Shown: positions 15,552 to 23,201, numbered from the stretch's first letter. The stretch is DNA of 34,761 nucleotides from Avoscillospira sp045589035 (GCA_045589035.1 JAZNFJ010000091.1:1-34761), one strand, 5' to 3'. Program-made: numbers and translations. Notes: generated by a model not told the origin, from the letters alone.

Positions 15552-15593
15552 AAGCCGCACCCTCTCTATACCAGTTAGGGTGCGGCTTTGTTC
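15552..15593 (+). terminator. Hairpin between ygeW and carbamate kinase, probable partial terminator
   Basis: A 12-bp perfect stem AAGCCGCACCCT/AGGGTGCGGCTT (15552-15563 with 15577-15588) with a 13-base loop, followed by the T-rich TGTTCTT. The T tract is imperfect and no promoter is visible before the next gene at 15614, so readthrough is needed. Confidence 0.6.
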
Positions 15594-15613
15594 TTCAGAA
15601 AGGTTGACATAAT

Positions 15614-16558
15614 ATGAAAAAGCGAATTGTCATCGCATTGGGCGGCAATGCTCTGGGCACGACCCTGCCGGAGCAGGCCACCGCTGTCAAAACCACCGCC
15701 AGTGCCATTGTGGACCTCATTGAGGACGGAAACGAAGTCATTGTCGCCCACGGCAACGGCCCTCAGGTGGGCATTATCAACAATGCCATGCTGGCGCTGA
15801 TGCACGAAGATCCCACCCAGGGCGCCACTCCTCTCTCTGTCTGCGGTGCCATGAGCCAGGCCTATATCGGCTATGACCTGCAGAATGCCCTGCGGGAAGA
15901 ATTATTCGACCGGGGCATCACCAACAAGCCCGTGGTGACCATGGTGACACAGGTGGAAGTGGACCCCCGGGACCCGGCTTTCCAAAATCCCAGCAAGCCC
16001 ATCGGTAAATTCCTCTCCGAAGAGGAAGCCAAAGTCATGGCCGAAAAAACCGGTTTCCTGTTCAAGGAAGATGCCGGTCGTGGCTGGCGGCGGTATGTGG
16101 CCTCCCCAAAACCCAAGCATATCATCGAAGCCGGTGCCATCCGCGCCCTGACGGAGGACGGCCATGTGGTCATCTGCTGCGGCGGCGGCGGTATCCCCGT
16201 CTTCCGGACCGAAGGCAACCACTTAAAAGGCGCAGCAGCGGTCATTGACAAGGATTTTGCATCGGAATTGCTGGCTGAAATGCTGAATGCCGATACCCTC
16301 ATCATCCTCACCGCTGTGGAAAAGGTAGCCATCAACTTCCGCAAGGAAAATGAGCAGTGGCTGGATACCCTCTCCCCCGATGAAGCCAGAAAGCACATGG
16401 CAAACGGCCAATTCGCCCCCGGCTCCATGCTTCCCAAGGTGGAAGCGGCAGTGAAATTCGCTGAATCCGCCCCCGGCAGGACCGCCCTCATCACCCTGCT
16501 GGAAAAGGCCCGGGACGGCATTGCAGGCAAAACCGGCACCGCCATCCGTCAGGCATAA
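15614..16558 (+). CDS. arcC: Carbamate kinase
   Basis: A 314-aa amino-acid-kinase-fold enzyme that makes ATP and carbamate from carbamoyl phosphate and ADP. Family blocks are ALGGNALG (8-15), HGNGPQVG, TQVEVDPRDPAF, GRGWRRYVASP, CCGGGGIPV, AVIDKDFAS and GSMLPKVEAA. All expected motifs are present and length is standard. It corresponds to YqeA/ArcC in position and would yield the energy gain of ureide or citrulline-type breakdown, using carbamoyl phosphate from the YgeW enzyme. AAAGG lies about ten bases before the ATG. No arginine deiminase is in the window, so the arginine deiminase route is not the obvious source. Confidence 0.95.
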   Translation: MKKRIVIALGGNALGTTLPEQATAVKTTASAIVDLIEDGNEVIVAHGNGPQVGIINNAMLALMHEDPTQGATPLSVCGAMSQAYIGYDLQNALREELFDRGITNKPVVTMVTQVEVDPRDPAFQNPSKPIGKFLSEEEAKVMAEKTGFLFKEDAGRGWRRYVASPKPKHIIEAGAIRALTEDGHVVICCGGGGIPVFRTEGNHLKGAAAVIDKDFASELLAEMLNADTLIILTAVEKVAINFRKENEQWLDTLSPDEARKHMANGQFAPGSMLPKVEAAVKFAESAPGRTALITLLEKARDGIAGKTGTAIRQA

Positions 16559-16569
16559 ACAAATCGCAA

Positions 16570-16603
16570 AAACGGTTGTATCCCATCGGATACAACCATT
16601 TTT
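16570..16603. terminator. Bidirectional terminator between carbamate kinase and rhaD
   Basis: A 10-bp stem GGTTGTATCC/GGATACAACC (16574-16583 with 16588-16597), CATC loop, T5 to the right and A5 to the left. Confidence 0.88.
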
Positions 16604-16604
16604 C

Positions 16605-17423
16605 TCATTGCAGGTTCAGAAAGTCTTTGCGGTAGTTCACACCGAAGAAATTGGCCAGCTCCACCATTTCTTCCTCTTTGATGGTGTTAATTCTGGGCAG
16701 GTGGGCCGTCAGCATATAGATTTGCGCCGCTTTTTCCACTGTTTCGATGAGGCCAAAAGTTTCATCCAGCGTTTTGCCTGCACCGTAGATACCGTGCATG
16801 GCCCAGATGACCAGACGGAATTCCTCCATTTTCTTCGCCGTAGCTTCGCCGATGGTGGTAGTGCCGCAGAGCATCCACGGCAGAACACCCACGCCCTCCG
16901 GGAACACCACAATGCACTCCGTCCCCATCTCCCAGAGGGTATGGGTCAGCTTCTTTTCATCCAGTTCATGGACGTAGTTCATAGCAAGGGTATGGGTAGG
17001 ATGGCAATGGATCACCACCCGGTTTTCGGGATCGACTTTCAGACGGGCCATGTGGCTCATCAGGTGTGCCGGGAACTCGGAGGTGAATCTGCCTCCATCC
17101 TTGTATCCCCACAGCACTTCCACATTCTGTCCATCGGCGGCAATACGGACAATGCCCAGACAGTTTTCGGGATCATGATCCACATTTTTAAAATACTTAC
17201 CGCCGCCGGTCACAATGAAAATTCGGTTGGCAAGTTCAGAAGCATCAAACCCAAGAGGAATTGTGCGGACAACATTGCACAGATCCAGATATTCCCCTAC
17301 TTCTGATTCATTTAGCATATAGCTGATATTGCCGCCATTGCGCTCATCCCAGCCAATACGGTACATATTGGCGGTCATCTTCCGCATTTCTTCTACAAAA
17401 GGCGCATTCAAAACATTCTGCAT
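16605..17423 (-). CDS. rhaD: Rhamnulose-1-phosphate aldolase
   Basis: A 272-aa class II zinc aldolase that splits L-rhamnulose 1-phosphate into dihydroxyacetone phosphate and L-lactaldehyde. Zinc ligands H139 and H141 are in VVIHCHPTH, the third is the His in WAMHGIYG, and the catalytic glutamate is E116 in TSEFPAH. Length matches RhaD. The start is ATG 17423, with GAGAGG nine bases upstream and the rhaA stop codon five bases upstream; a TTG at 17432 is less likely. Last gene of the oxidoreductase-araC-rhaA-rhaD operon. The same fold also works on fuculose-1-phosphate in FucA, so it might act on both ketose phosphates. Confidence 0.93.
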   Translation of the reverse strand: MQNVLNAPFVEEMRKMTANMYRIGWDERNGGNISYMLNESEVGEYLDLCNVVRTIPLGFDASELANRIFIVTGGGKYFKNVDHDPENCLGIVRIAADGQNVEVLWGYKDGGRFTSEFPAHLMSHMARLKVDPENRVVIHCHPTHTLAMNYVHELDEKKLTHTLWEMGTECIVVFPEGVGVLPWMLCGTTTIGEATAKKMEEFRLVIWAMHGIYGAGKTLDETFGLIETVEKAAQIYMLTAHLPRINTIKEEEMVELANFFGVNYRKDFLNLQ

Positions 17424-17428
17424 TCCTC

Positions 17429-18679
17429 TCAACCTCTCTTTCTTAGTGTTTCCAACTCATATCTTTTGACCGCTGCAAACCATGCGCCATCCTCGGGAGC
17501 ATCACAGATGCGGCAGTACTCTGACCAGATTTCGCCAAAGGGCAAAGTCTTCATTTCTTCCTGCAGGACCATCAATTCCGTCCAGTTTCCTGTATCCTGC
17601 ATGGCAGTCAGATCCGGCGTACAAAGTGCCATCAGCAGGGCTTTCTGTACATTGCGGAAGCCCACCACCCACGCAGCGATGCGGTTGATGGACGCGTCAA
17701 AATAATCCAACGCGATTTTCACACGGCCTTCCAGACCGCCGCAGCGGACGATTTCCTTGCAGATTTCCTTGGTTTCATCGTCCAGCAGCACCACATGGTC
17801 ACTGTCCCAGCGGATGGGACGGGTAATATGCAGGGCAATCTCCGGAAAAAATGCCAGCAGGGCAGGAATTTTATCCGACACCATTTCCGTGGGGTGATAG
17901 TGTCCGTTATCCATCAGAGGGATACACTTGTCCCGGTTCATAGCCGCATAGCTCAAAGCAAACTCCGCGGAGCCCACCGTGTAGGCCTCCACACCGATGC
18001 CAAAGACCTTGCTCTCCACGCAGGGCTTGACCTTTTCAAAGTCAAACGGCTCAGACAAAATCTCATCGATGGCTTCCTTGTAGCGAACCCGGGGCCCCAA
18101 ACGGTCAGCCGGAAGATCTTTAAATCCGTCGCCGGTCCAGATGTTCATCACGCAAGGCTGACCCAATTCTTCTGCCAAGGCATTGGAAATGCGGATGCAG
18201 GCCTTGCCATGATCGATCCAGAATTTCCGGATCTCCGGATCCGCAGAGGACAAAGTCAACCCATTTGCTCTGGGATGGGAGAAGAAAGTGGGATTAAAAT
18301 CACAACCCAGTCCCCGCTCTTTGCAGAAGTCGATCCACTTCTGAAAATGCTTCGGCTCCAGCTGATCCCGGTCTGCCCACTGACCATCTTCAAAGATGGC
18401 ATAACTGGCATGGAGGTTCATTTTCTTTGTGCCGGGGCACAGCTTCAGCACCATATCCAGATCCTGCATCAGTTCTTCCCAGTTCCGTGCCCGGCCGGGA
18501 TAATTGCCCGTGGTCTGGATTCCGCCGGTCAAAGGTTTGGAGGGGTCAGTATCAAATCCCCGAACGTCATCACCCTGCCAGCAGTGGAGAGAAACCGGTA
18601 CGGTTTTCAGTCTTTTAATGGCAGCATCCGTATCAATGCCCAAAGCGGCATATATTTCTCTTGCTTCTTTATAACCCAT
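17429..18679 (-). CDS. rhaA: L-rhamnose isomerase
   Basis: A 416-aa cytoplasmic isomerase that converts L-rhamnose to L-rhamnulose with Mn2+. Characteristic parts are VSLHCWQGDDVRGFD near the start, GIQTTGNYPG, DFNPTFFSHP, DNGHYHPTE, and the metal-binding IRWDSDHVV with FDASINR. Length is that of the family. Start 18679 (MGYKEAREIY) has GGAGG eight bases upstream; the site lies inside the long inverted repeat at 18682-18748, which can mask it in readthrough RNA. It follows the AraC regulator and precedes rhaD by five bases. No rhamnulokinase (rhaB) is in the window. Confidence 0.95.
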   Translation of the reverse strand: MGYKEAREIYAALGIDTDAAIKRLKTVPVSLHCWQGDDVRGFDTDPSKPLTGGIQTTGNYPGRARNWEELMQDLDMVLKLCPGTKKMNLHASYAIFEDGQWADRDQLEPKHFQKWIDFCKERGLGCDFNPTFFSHPRANGLTLSSADPEIRKFWIDHGKACIRISNALAEELGQPCVMNIWTGDGFKDLPADRLGPRVRYKEAIDEILSEPFDFEKVKPCVESKVFGIGVEAYTVGSAEFALSYAAMNRDKCIPLMDNGHYHPTEMVSDKIPALLAFFPEIALHITRPIRWDSDHVVLLDDETKEICKEIVRCGGLEGRVKIALDYFDASINRIAAWVVGFRNVQKALLMALCTPDLTAMQDTGNWTELMVLQEEMKTLPFGEIWSEYCRICDAPEDGAWFAAVKRYELETLRKRG

Positions 18680-18681
18680 AA

Positions 18682-18748
18682 AAAAGACCTCCAATTCTAT
18701 TTTCTTCTACCATTTTACCACGGAAAGAAACAAAATTGGAGGTCTTTT
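18682..18748 (-). promoter_or_regulatory. 15-bp inverted repeat bracketing the rhaA promoter and ribosome binding site
   Basis: Arms AAAAGACCTCCAATT (18682-18696) and its exact complement (18734-18748) are 37 bases apart, centre to centre 52 bases (about five helical turns). Between them on the minus strand is an extended -10 box, TGG-TAAAAT (18712-18717). The distal arm lies over the weak -35 region and the proximal arm covers the rhaA GGAGG. It fits AraC half-sites, or an RNA hairpin that masks translation of readthrough transcripts. Confidence 0.5.
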
Positions 18749-18753
18749 ATTTT

Positions 18754-19719
18754 CTAAGAAAGTGTCCTCTCTTGCAGTCGATACTGTCTGGGAGATATTC
18801 CATAGGCATCCGCGAAGATACGGTGAAAATAGCTGACATTCTCATACCCCACAGCTACGGAAATATCCGCCACATTCCGATCTGTATGTTTCAGCAGAAA
18901 GGCTGCCTGCGCCAGCCGCTTCTCCTGCAGCAATTGCGTATAGGTTTTGCCTGTTTTCCGCTTGATCTCCCGGGAGAGCCAGGACGGATCGTAATGAAGT
19001 GTCTCTGCAATCTCTCCAAAGCTGCCATGAGCATAGTGGGTTTCCACATATTGCAGCACCTGAAGCACTGCAACATCTTCCTGATCCTCTTTCAAGAGCA
19101 TCTCTGCATGATCCATAATCTGCAGGACTAATAAAGCCATGGTCATCTGGCAGATCTTTCGTTTATTGGGTGTCTGCTTCAAAATAGTCCATAGGAGATT
19201 TTCCACCAAATTTTGAATGGACTGCACATCGGAAACATGAAAATGCAGATAACCCCGTCCGGTATTCTGTCCACAAAGGCAATCCACCAGAAACCGTCTG
19301 AGAGGTGTTTTCTCCTCTCCGATGGCCGTCAAAGTCGTGGCAAAGAAATCCGGCAGGATAATAAAATTCACCGCCACATCCGCTTCTGCCGCTTTACAGA
19401 CCTCATGGGTTACACTCTGGCTGAGAAACAGCAGATCTCCCTGCTCCAGCAGAATAGTTTTTCCGTTGACGATATGGGTGGTCTGCCCTGCACACATATA
19501 GACCATTTCCACATAATCGTGGGTATGCTCCGGGAAGTGAATAAACCGGGTATGGGGGCGGATGGTGATCAACTTTCCGGCGGCGAGCAGTTTTTCTGCC
19601 TGGATGGTGTTGGATTGGTCTTGCATATAAAGATCACGATCAATGGTGGTTCGGCCATCCAATATCGCCTGTTCCTCTTCTGTAATGCCTTGCAGATAAT
19701 CCAATATTTCCCTGTTCAT
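18754..19719 (-). CDS. AraC-family regulator with cupin domain
   Basis: A 321-aa transcription factor. Residues 45-115 form a cupin-like ligand domain (FPEHTHDYVEMVYMCAG and ILLEQGDLLFLSQSVTHE), and residues 215-316 the two helix-turn-helix DNA-binding domain, with FGEIAETLHYDPSWLSREIK and the AraC hallmark VAVGYENVSYFHRIFADAYG followed by SPRQYR. It lies between the oxidoreductase (four bases before) and rhaA and is thus the likely rhamnose-responsive regulator of this operon and perhaps of the divergent GH35 gene. AGAGGTGATGGG precedes the ATG. The inducer is inferred, not shown. Confidence 0.92.
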   Translation of the reverse strand: MNREILDYLQGITEEEQAILDGRTTIDRDLYMQDQSNTIQAEKLLAAGKLITIRPHTRFIHFPEHTHDYVEMVYMCAGQTTHIVNGKTILLEQGDLLFLSQSVTHEVCKAAEADVAVNFIILPDFFATTLTAIGEEKTPLRRFLVDCLCGQNTGRGYLHFHVSDVQSIQNLVENLLWTILKQTPNKRKICQMTMALLVLQIMDHAEMLLKEDQEDVAVLQVLQYVETHYAHGSFGEIAETLHYDPSWLSREIKRKTGKTYTQLLQEKRLAQAAFLLKHTDRNVADISVAVGYENVSYFHRIFADAYGISPRQYRLQERTLS

Positions 19720-19723
19720 CCCA

Positions 19724-20728
19724 TCACCTCTCGGCCGTACACTTCAAAATCGTCCGGTAGAGATCCAGTTCATAGTCATAAGACCAGGGGTTTTCCGCTT
19801 CGCCGCGGACATATTTGGCAAAGGCAGCCATCATGCCGTCATAGCGGTCAAATTCTTCGCTGTCCCGCTTGTCCCCGGTGTGGATCCAGGCGCAGCCCGC
19901 ATCGAGAAATTCCGTGACACCGGTGCAATGGATGGTGCTGTTGTTATGCATTTCCAAAGGCCGCAGTTCCACCGCGCCTTTGGTTCCAGTAACCACCAGC
20001 TGCCGTCTGGCAAAGCCCCCCACTTCCACAGAGCAGGACTTGGCAAAGGCCGTGGCATTGTCATATTCCAGAACGGCAAAGCCGTTATCCACAGATGTAA
20101 TGCCGCCCTTTCCCGTGGGCTTGTTAAAGGGTACGACATTGTTCGGCACACCCAAAATCTGCATAACCAGATCGATCATGTGACATCCGAGGAAGAACTG
20201 AATACCACCCTCAAAGCGATGGAAGAATTCTCGGATCTCCGGGCCGTGGTTGGAGTTCATCTGGGCTTCCACAAAGACGATCTCGCCCAATTCGCCCTGC
20301 TTGATTCGTTCCAGCAGGCGGATCACTTCCGGGTTGTAGCGGTAGATATAGCCCGTATGGAACAAAAGGTTCTTCTCTTTCACGGTCTCCATCAGCTTTT
20401 CAAAGGCCGCCAAATTCTGACCGCCGGGCTTTTCCATATGGATGGCCTTCCCTGCCTCTGCCGCCATCTGGGCATACTTGGTCAGGTAAAGTTCCTCTGT
20501 TTCAATGGTCACAGCCTCGATCTCCGGGTTTGCCAGAATTTCCTCCACCGAATATTCCTGATAACCCTCAAAAGCCTGCATCAGATAGGGATACTCCTCC
20601 CGGACACCCTCCGGCATGGCATAGCCCACGATTTCAAAAATATCGGGCTGCTTTTTCATGCTGGTAAAGATCTGGTTTCCGTGGCTGAAATTGCTGGTGC
20701 CGATCTGGGCAATTTTGATTTTTCTCAT
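19724..20728 (-). CDS. Gfo/Idh/MocA-family oxidoreductase
   Basis: A 334-aa NAD(P)-dependent sugar dehydrogenase-type protein. The N-terminal Rossmann part starts KIKIAQIGTSNFSHGNQ; the usual GxGxxG is changed to a G-T-S-N form. The catalytic lysine motif is present as HMEKPGG, and the C-terminal sheet domain follows with GYIYRYNPEV and LGCHMIDLVMQILG. It may oxidise or rearrange a sugar or polyol released together with rhamnose. ATG 20728 follows GGTG by six bases; ATG 20734 and GTG 20737 are alternatives. It is the first gene of the rha operon, and the predicted promoter leaves an unusually short leader. Confidence 0.85.
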   Translation of the reverse strand: MRKIKIAQIGTSNFSHGNQIFTSMKKQPDIFEIVGYAMPEGVREEYPYLMQAFEGYQEYSVEEILANPEIEAVTIETEELYLTKYAQMAAEAGKAIHMEKPGGQNLAAFEKLMETVKEKNLLFHTGYIYRYNPEVIRLLERIKQGELGEIVFVEAQMNSNHGPEIREFFHRFEGGIQFFLGCHMIDLVMQILGVPNNVVPFNKPTGKGGITSVDNGFAVLEYDNATAFAKSCSVEVGGFARRQLVVTGTKGAVELRPLEMHNNSTIHCTGVTEFLDAGCAWIHTGDKRDSEEFDRYDGMMAAFAKYVRGEAENPWSYDYELDLYRTILKCTAER

Positions 20729-20745
20729 GTTCATCACCAGAACTT

Positions 20746-20774
20746 ATTTTACTCTCTTTTTTCGCCCTTTTCAA
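20746..20774 (-). promoter_or_regulatory. Promoter of the oxidoreductase-araC-rhaAD operon
   Basis: TTGAAA (20769-20774), 17-base spacer and TAAAAT (20746-20751) on the minus strand. The start point near 20739 leaves only about 11 bases before ATG 20728. Confidence 0.5.
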
Positions 20775-20784
20775 TCCTATGCAG

Positions 20785-20813
20785 TTGCAAAATACCATGG
20801 GTTGCAGTACGAT
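20785..20813 (+). promoter_or_regulatory. Promoter of the GH35 gene
   Basis: TTGCAA (20785-20790), 17-base spacer and TACGAT (20808-20813). A GTTGCA is repeated 17 bases apart (20784 and 20801) across the promoter and could be a regulator contact. Confidence 0.5.
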
Positions 20814-20838
20814 AAACAAAACAAAAGGAGGTTTTCCT

Positions 20839-22575
20839 ATGACTTTTGAGATCGTGAAACATGGATTTCTGAAGAATGGAATACCCACGAAACTCATTTC
20901 CGGTGCTGTCCATTATTTCCGCAATATGCCGGACACCTGGCCGGATATTTTTGGGAAGATGAAGGCCCTGGGCTGCAACTGCGTGGAAACCTACTGTGCA
21001 TGGAACTTCCACGAACCGAAACCGGGAGAATATGATTTCACCGGCAGGCTGGATATCGCAAAGTTTATCCGCACCGCCGCGGAATTTGATCTGATGGTCA
21101 TTGTCCGACCCGGTCCTTACATTTGTGCGGAATGGGAATTTGGCGGTCTGCCATGGTGGCTGCAGACGGAAGAAAATATGGAAATTCGCTGCATGAATAA
21201 GGCCTATCTTGCCCATTTTGACCGCTATCTGGATAGGCTCTTTGATGAGATTCGGCCCCTACTCTGCACCAACGGTGGTCCCATCATCATGCTCCAATGC
21301 GAAAATGAATACGGTTACTACGGCGATGACAAAACATATCTGACCTATTTGCGGGATGGCTTCATCCGCAGAGGGATCGATGTGCCCCTGTTCACCTCCG
21401 ACGGCACTTCTATGACCGATCTGCTGGACGGCACCATCGAAGGTTGTCTGCCTACTTTGAACTTCGGCAGCCGGGTGGAAGAAAACTTCAAAGCCCATGA
21501 CGAACTGTTCCCGAATCAGCCCAAAATGTGTATGGAAATGTGGGATGGCTGGTTTGATGCCTGGGGCGATGAAAAGCACCACACTACTTCCGCCGGGGAC
21601 TATGCCGAAGTGGTGAAAGATATGCTCCAAAAGGGCAGCTTCAATATGTACATGTTCATTGGCGGCACCAACTTTGGTTTCACTTCCGGTGCCAACCACT
21701 ACGAAACCTTTGCACCCGATGTGACCAGCTACGACTATGATGCATTGCTGACCGAAGCCGGGGATATTACCCCCAAGTATCTGGCTGTCCGCAAGGTCAT
21801 CGAAAAGCATCTGGGACATTCACTGCCGGAAATCCCTGCAAACCGCAAAAAGCAAGCCTACGGCAAAGTGCTTTTGTCGGAACAGATCGGGTTCTTCTCC
21901 GCCCTGCCGCAGCTGGCAAAGCCGCAGTTTTCCAATGTGCCCAAGTGCATGGAAGCCTACGGCGAAGGTTACGGCTACATCGCCTACGAAACCAAATTGA
22001 ACCGGGATTATGACAATGCCAAACTGAGTTTCGAATCTCTTGGCGACCGGGCGCAGATTTATGTAAACCAAAGTTTAGTGGACATTCTCTACATCAACGA
22101 CCGGTTGGAAACTGCCATTACAGCCAAAGCCGGCGATACCTTGACCGTCCTCTGTGAAAACATGGGCAGAGCCAATTTCGGTCCAAAGATGATGCGGAAA
22201 AAGGGCATTGCAGGCAGATGTCTGCTGGGCGGTAAGATCCATTTCAACTGGAATGTCTATCCCCTGCCCATGAATGACCTTTCCGCTCTGCAATTTAGAA
22301 AGGAATCCTGTGAAGAAAAATCCGTTTTTTACAGGGGTTTTCTGCTCATCGAAGAGACAAACGATACCTTTGTGCGGTTGGACAACTTCACAAAGGGCTT
22401 TGTGGTCATCAACGGCTTCCATCTGGGCAGATACTGGGAAATCGGTCCCCAGAAGACGCTGTATGTCCCGGCATCTGTGCTGAGAAAGGGCGAAAATGAG
22501 ATCATCGTCTTTGAATCCGATGGATGCAAAGGTGATCCGGAAATCGAATTTACCGACACACCGGAACTTGGATAA
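20839..22575 (+). CDS. GH35 beta-galactosidase, cytoplasmic
   Basis: A 578-aa glycoside hydrolase of family 35 that removes terminal beta-galactose. The acid/base glutamate is E157 in QCENEYGYYG and the nucleophile E233 in MCMEMWDGWF. Other family parts are LISGAVHYFRNMP, RPGPYICAEWEFGGLPWW and FIGGTNFGFTSGAN. C-terminal beta domains (from about residue 370) end with the GH35-type NGFHLGRYWEIGPQ. No signal peptide is seen, so it acts on imported oligosaccharides. AAAAGGAGG is seven bases before ATG 20839. Divergent from the rha operon, it suggests use of galactose- and rhamnose-containing glycans such as rhamnogalacturonan I side chains. Confidence 0.93.
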   Translation: MTFEIVKHGFLKNGIPTKLISGAVHYFRNMPDTWPDIFGKMKALGCNCVETYCAWNFHEPKPGEYDFTGRLDIAKFIRTAAEFDLMVIVRPGPYICAEWEFGGLPWWLQTEENMEIRCMNKAYLAHFDRYLDRLFDEIRPLLCTNGGPIIMLQCENEYGYYGDDKTYLTYLRDGFIRRGIDVPLFTSDGTSMTDLLDGTIEGCLPTLNFGSRVEENFKAHDELFPNQPKMCMEMWDGWFDAWGDEKHHTTSAGDYAEVVKDMLQKGSFNMYMFIGGTNFGFTSGANHYETFAPDVTSYDYDALLTEAGDITPKYLAVRKVIEKHLGHSLPEIPANRKKQAYGKVLLSEQIGFFSALPQLAKPQFSNVPKCMEAYGEGYGYIAYETKLNRDYDNAKLSFESLGDRAQIYVNQSLVDILYINDRLETAITAKAGDTLTVLCENMGRANFGPKMMRKKGIAGRCLLGGKIHFNWNVYPLPMNDLSALQFRKESCEEKSVFYRGFLLIEETNDTFVRLDNFTKGFVVINGFHLGRYWEIGPQKTLYVPASVLRKGENEIIVFESDGCKGDPEIEFTDTPELG

Positions 22576-22612
22576 GAAAAAAGCTCACCGCTTGGTGAGC
22601 TTTTTTCTTATC
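22571..22612. terminator. Bidirectional terminator between the GH35 gene and spoVAC
   Basis: A perfect 19-bp stem (22571-22589 with 22594-22612), GCTT loop, A and T runs on both arms. Both stop codons (22573-22575 and 22608-22610) are part of the stem. Confidence 0.9.
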
Positions 22613-23054
22613 CAAACAGGGTCATTACCCAATAAATCACACCATAAACCACCGAAGCAGAGACGCCGTAGACGATCACCGGCCCGGCGATGGTGAACAT
22701 CTTCGCGCCGACGCCGAGAATGAAACCCTCGGATTTGAACTCCATAGCCGGGGAAACCACCGCATTGGCAAAGCCTGTGATAGGCACCAAAGTACCTGCA
22801 CCGGCATATCTTGCCAGATTGTCATACAGGCTCAGACCTGTAAACAAGGCACTGAGAAAGATCATGGCAATGCAGGTGGCCGTTGCCGCATTGGTTTCAT
22901 CTAAGCCCACAGCCGTAAAACCATTCAAAACCATCTGTCCCACCACGCAAATCAGACCGCCGATGACAAATGCAAACAGTACATCCTTCCCCATGGGAGA
23001 GTTGGGAGACATCTCCTTTACAAGGGCATCATAACTCTTTTGTGACAAGTTCAT
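22608..23054 (-). CDS. spoVAC: Stage V sporulation protein AC
   Basis: A 148-aa membrane protein of the SpoVAC/SpoVAE family, part of the channel that loads dipicolinic acid into forespores and releases it at germination. Visible family features are FAFVIGGLICVVGQ, LSALFTGLSLYDNLARYAGAGTLVPITGFAN and the C-terminal KSEGFILGVGAKMFTIAGPVIVYG, with about four membrane helices. AGGAGG lies seven bases before the ATG. The usual companions spoVAD and spoVAEB are not next to it, so it is an isolated copy here. No sporulation promoter could be recognised with confidence. Confidence 0.92.
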   Translation of the reverse strand: MNLSQKSYDALVKEMSPNSPMGKDVLFAFVIGGLICVVGQMVLNGFTAVGLDETNAATATCIAMIFLSALFTGLSLYDNLARYAGAGTLVPITGFANAVVSPAMEFKSEGFILGVGAKMFTIAGPVIVYGVSASVVYGVIYWVMTLFG

Positions 23055-23113
23055 TGTGCCACCTCCTGTTTTTTGTAGTATGCTTCAAAACAGAAGAATT
23101 AAACCAGAAATTA

Positions 23114-23167
23114 CAATCCCTCAGTCATTTGCTTCGCAAATGCCAGCTCCCTTTACACAAGGGAGCC
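23114..23167. repeat. Palindromic intergenic repeat element
   Basis: It contains CATTTGC-TTC-GCAAATG (23126-23142) and GCTCCCTT/AAGGGAGC (23146-23166) preceded by ACAATCCCTCAGTC. I recognise this layout as a very common dispersed element in gut Clostridia genomes, from memory only. It lies between spoVAC and the ABC importer operon. Confidence 0.6.
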
Positions 23168-23170
23168 TAT

Positions 23171-23201
23171 AAAAATGCCCCGAGGCCGAAGCCCCGGGGC
23201 A
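23171..23201 (-). terminator. Terminator of the ABC importer operon
   Basis: On the minus strand a 10-bp stem (one G-U pair) closed by a C(UUCG)G tetraloop is followed by TTTTTA. It starts about 40 bases after the lipoprotein stop codon. Confidence 0.85.

Noticed and set aside
12794..15553. A 919-codon open frame on the minus strand opposite ygeY and ygeW
   Set aside because: It lies wholly antisense to two genes with clear catalytic motifs; it has no ribosome site and its low-complexity His/Gly/Val-rich translation is the mirror of GC-rich codon use in the real genes.
16605..17423. Calling the aldolase FucA instead of RhaD
   Set aside because: The 272-aa length, the E116/H139/H141 spacing and the position after rhaA fit RhaD; FucA is usually about 215 aa.
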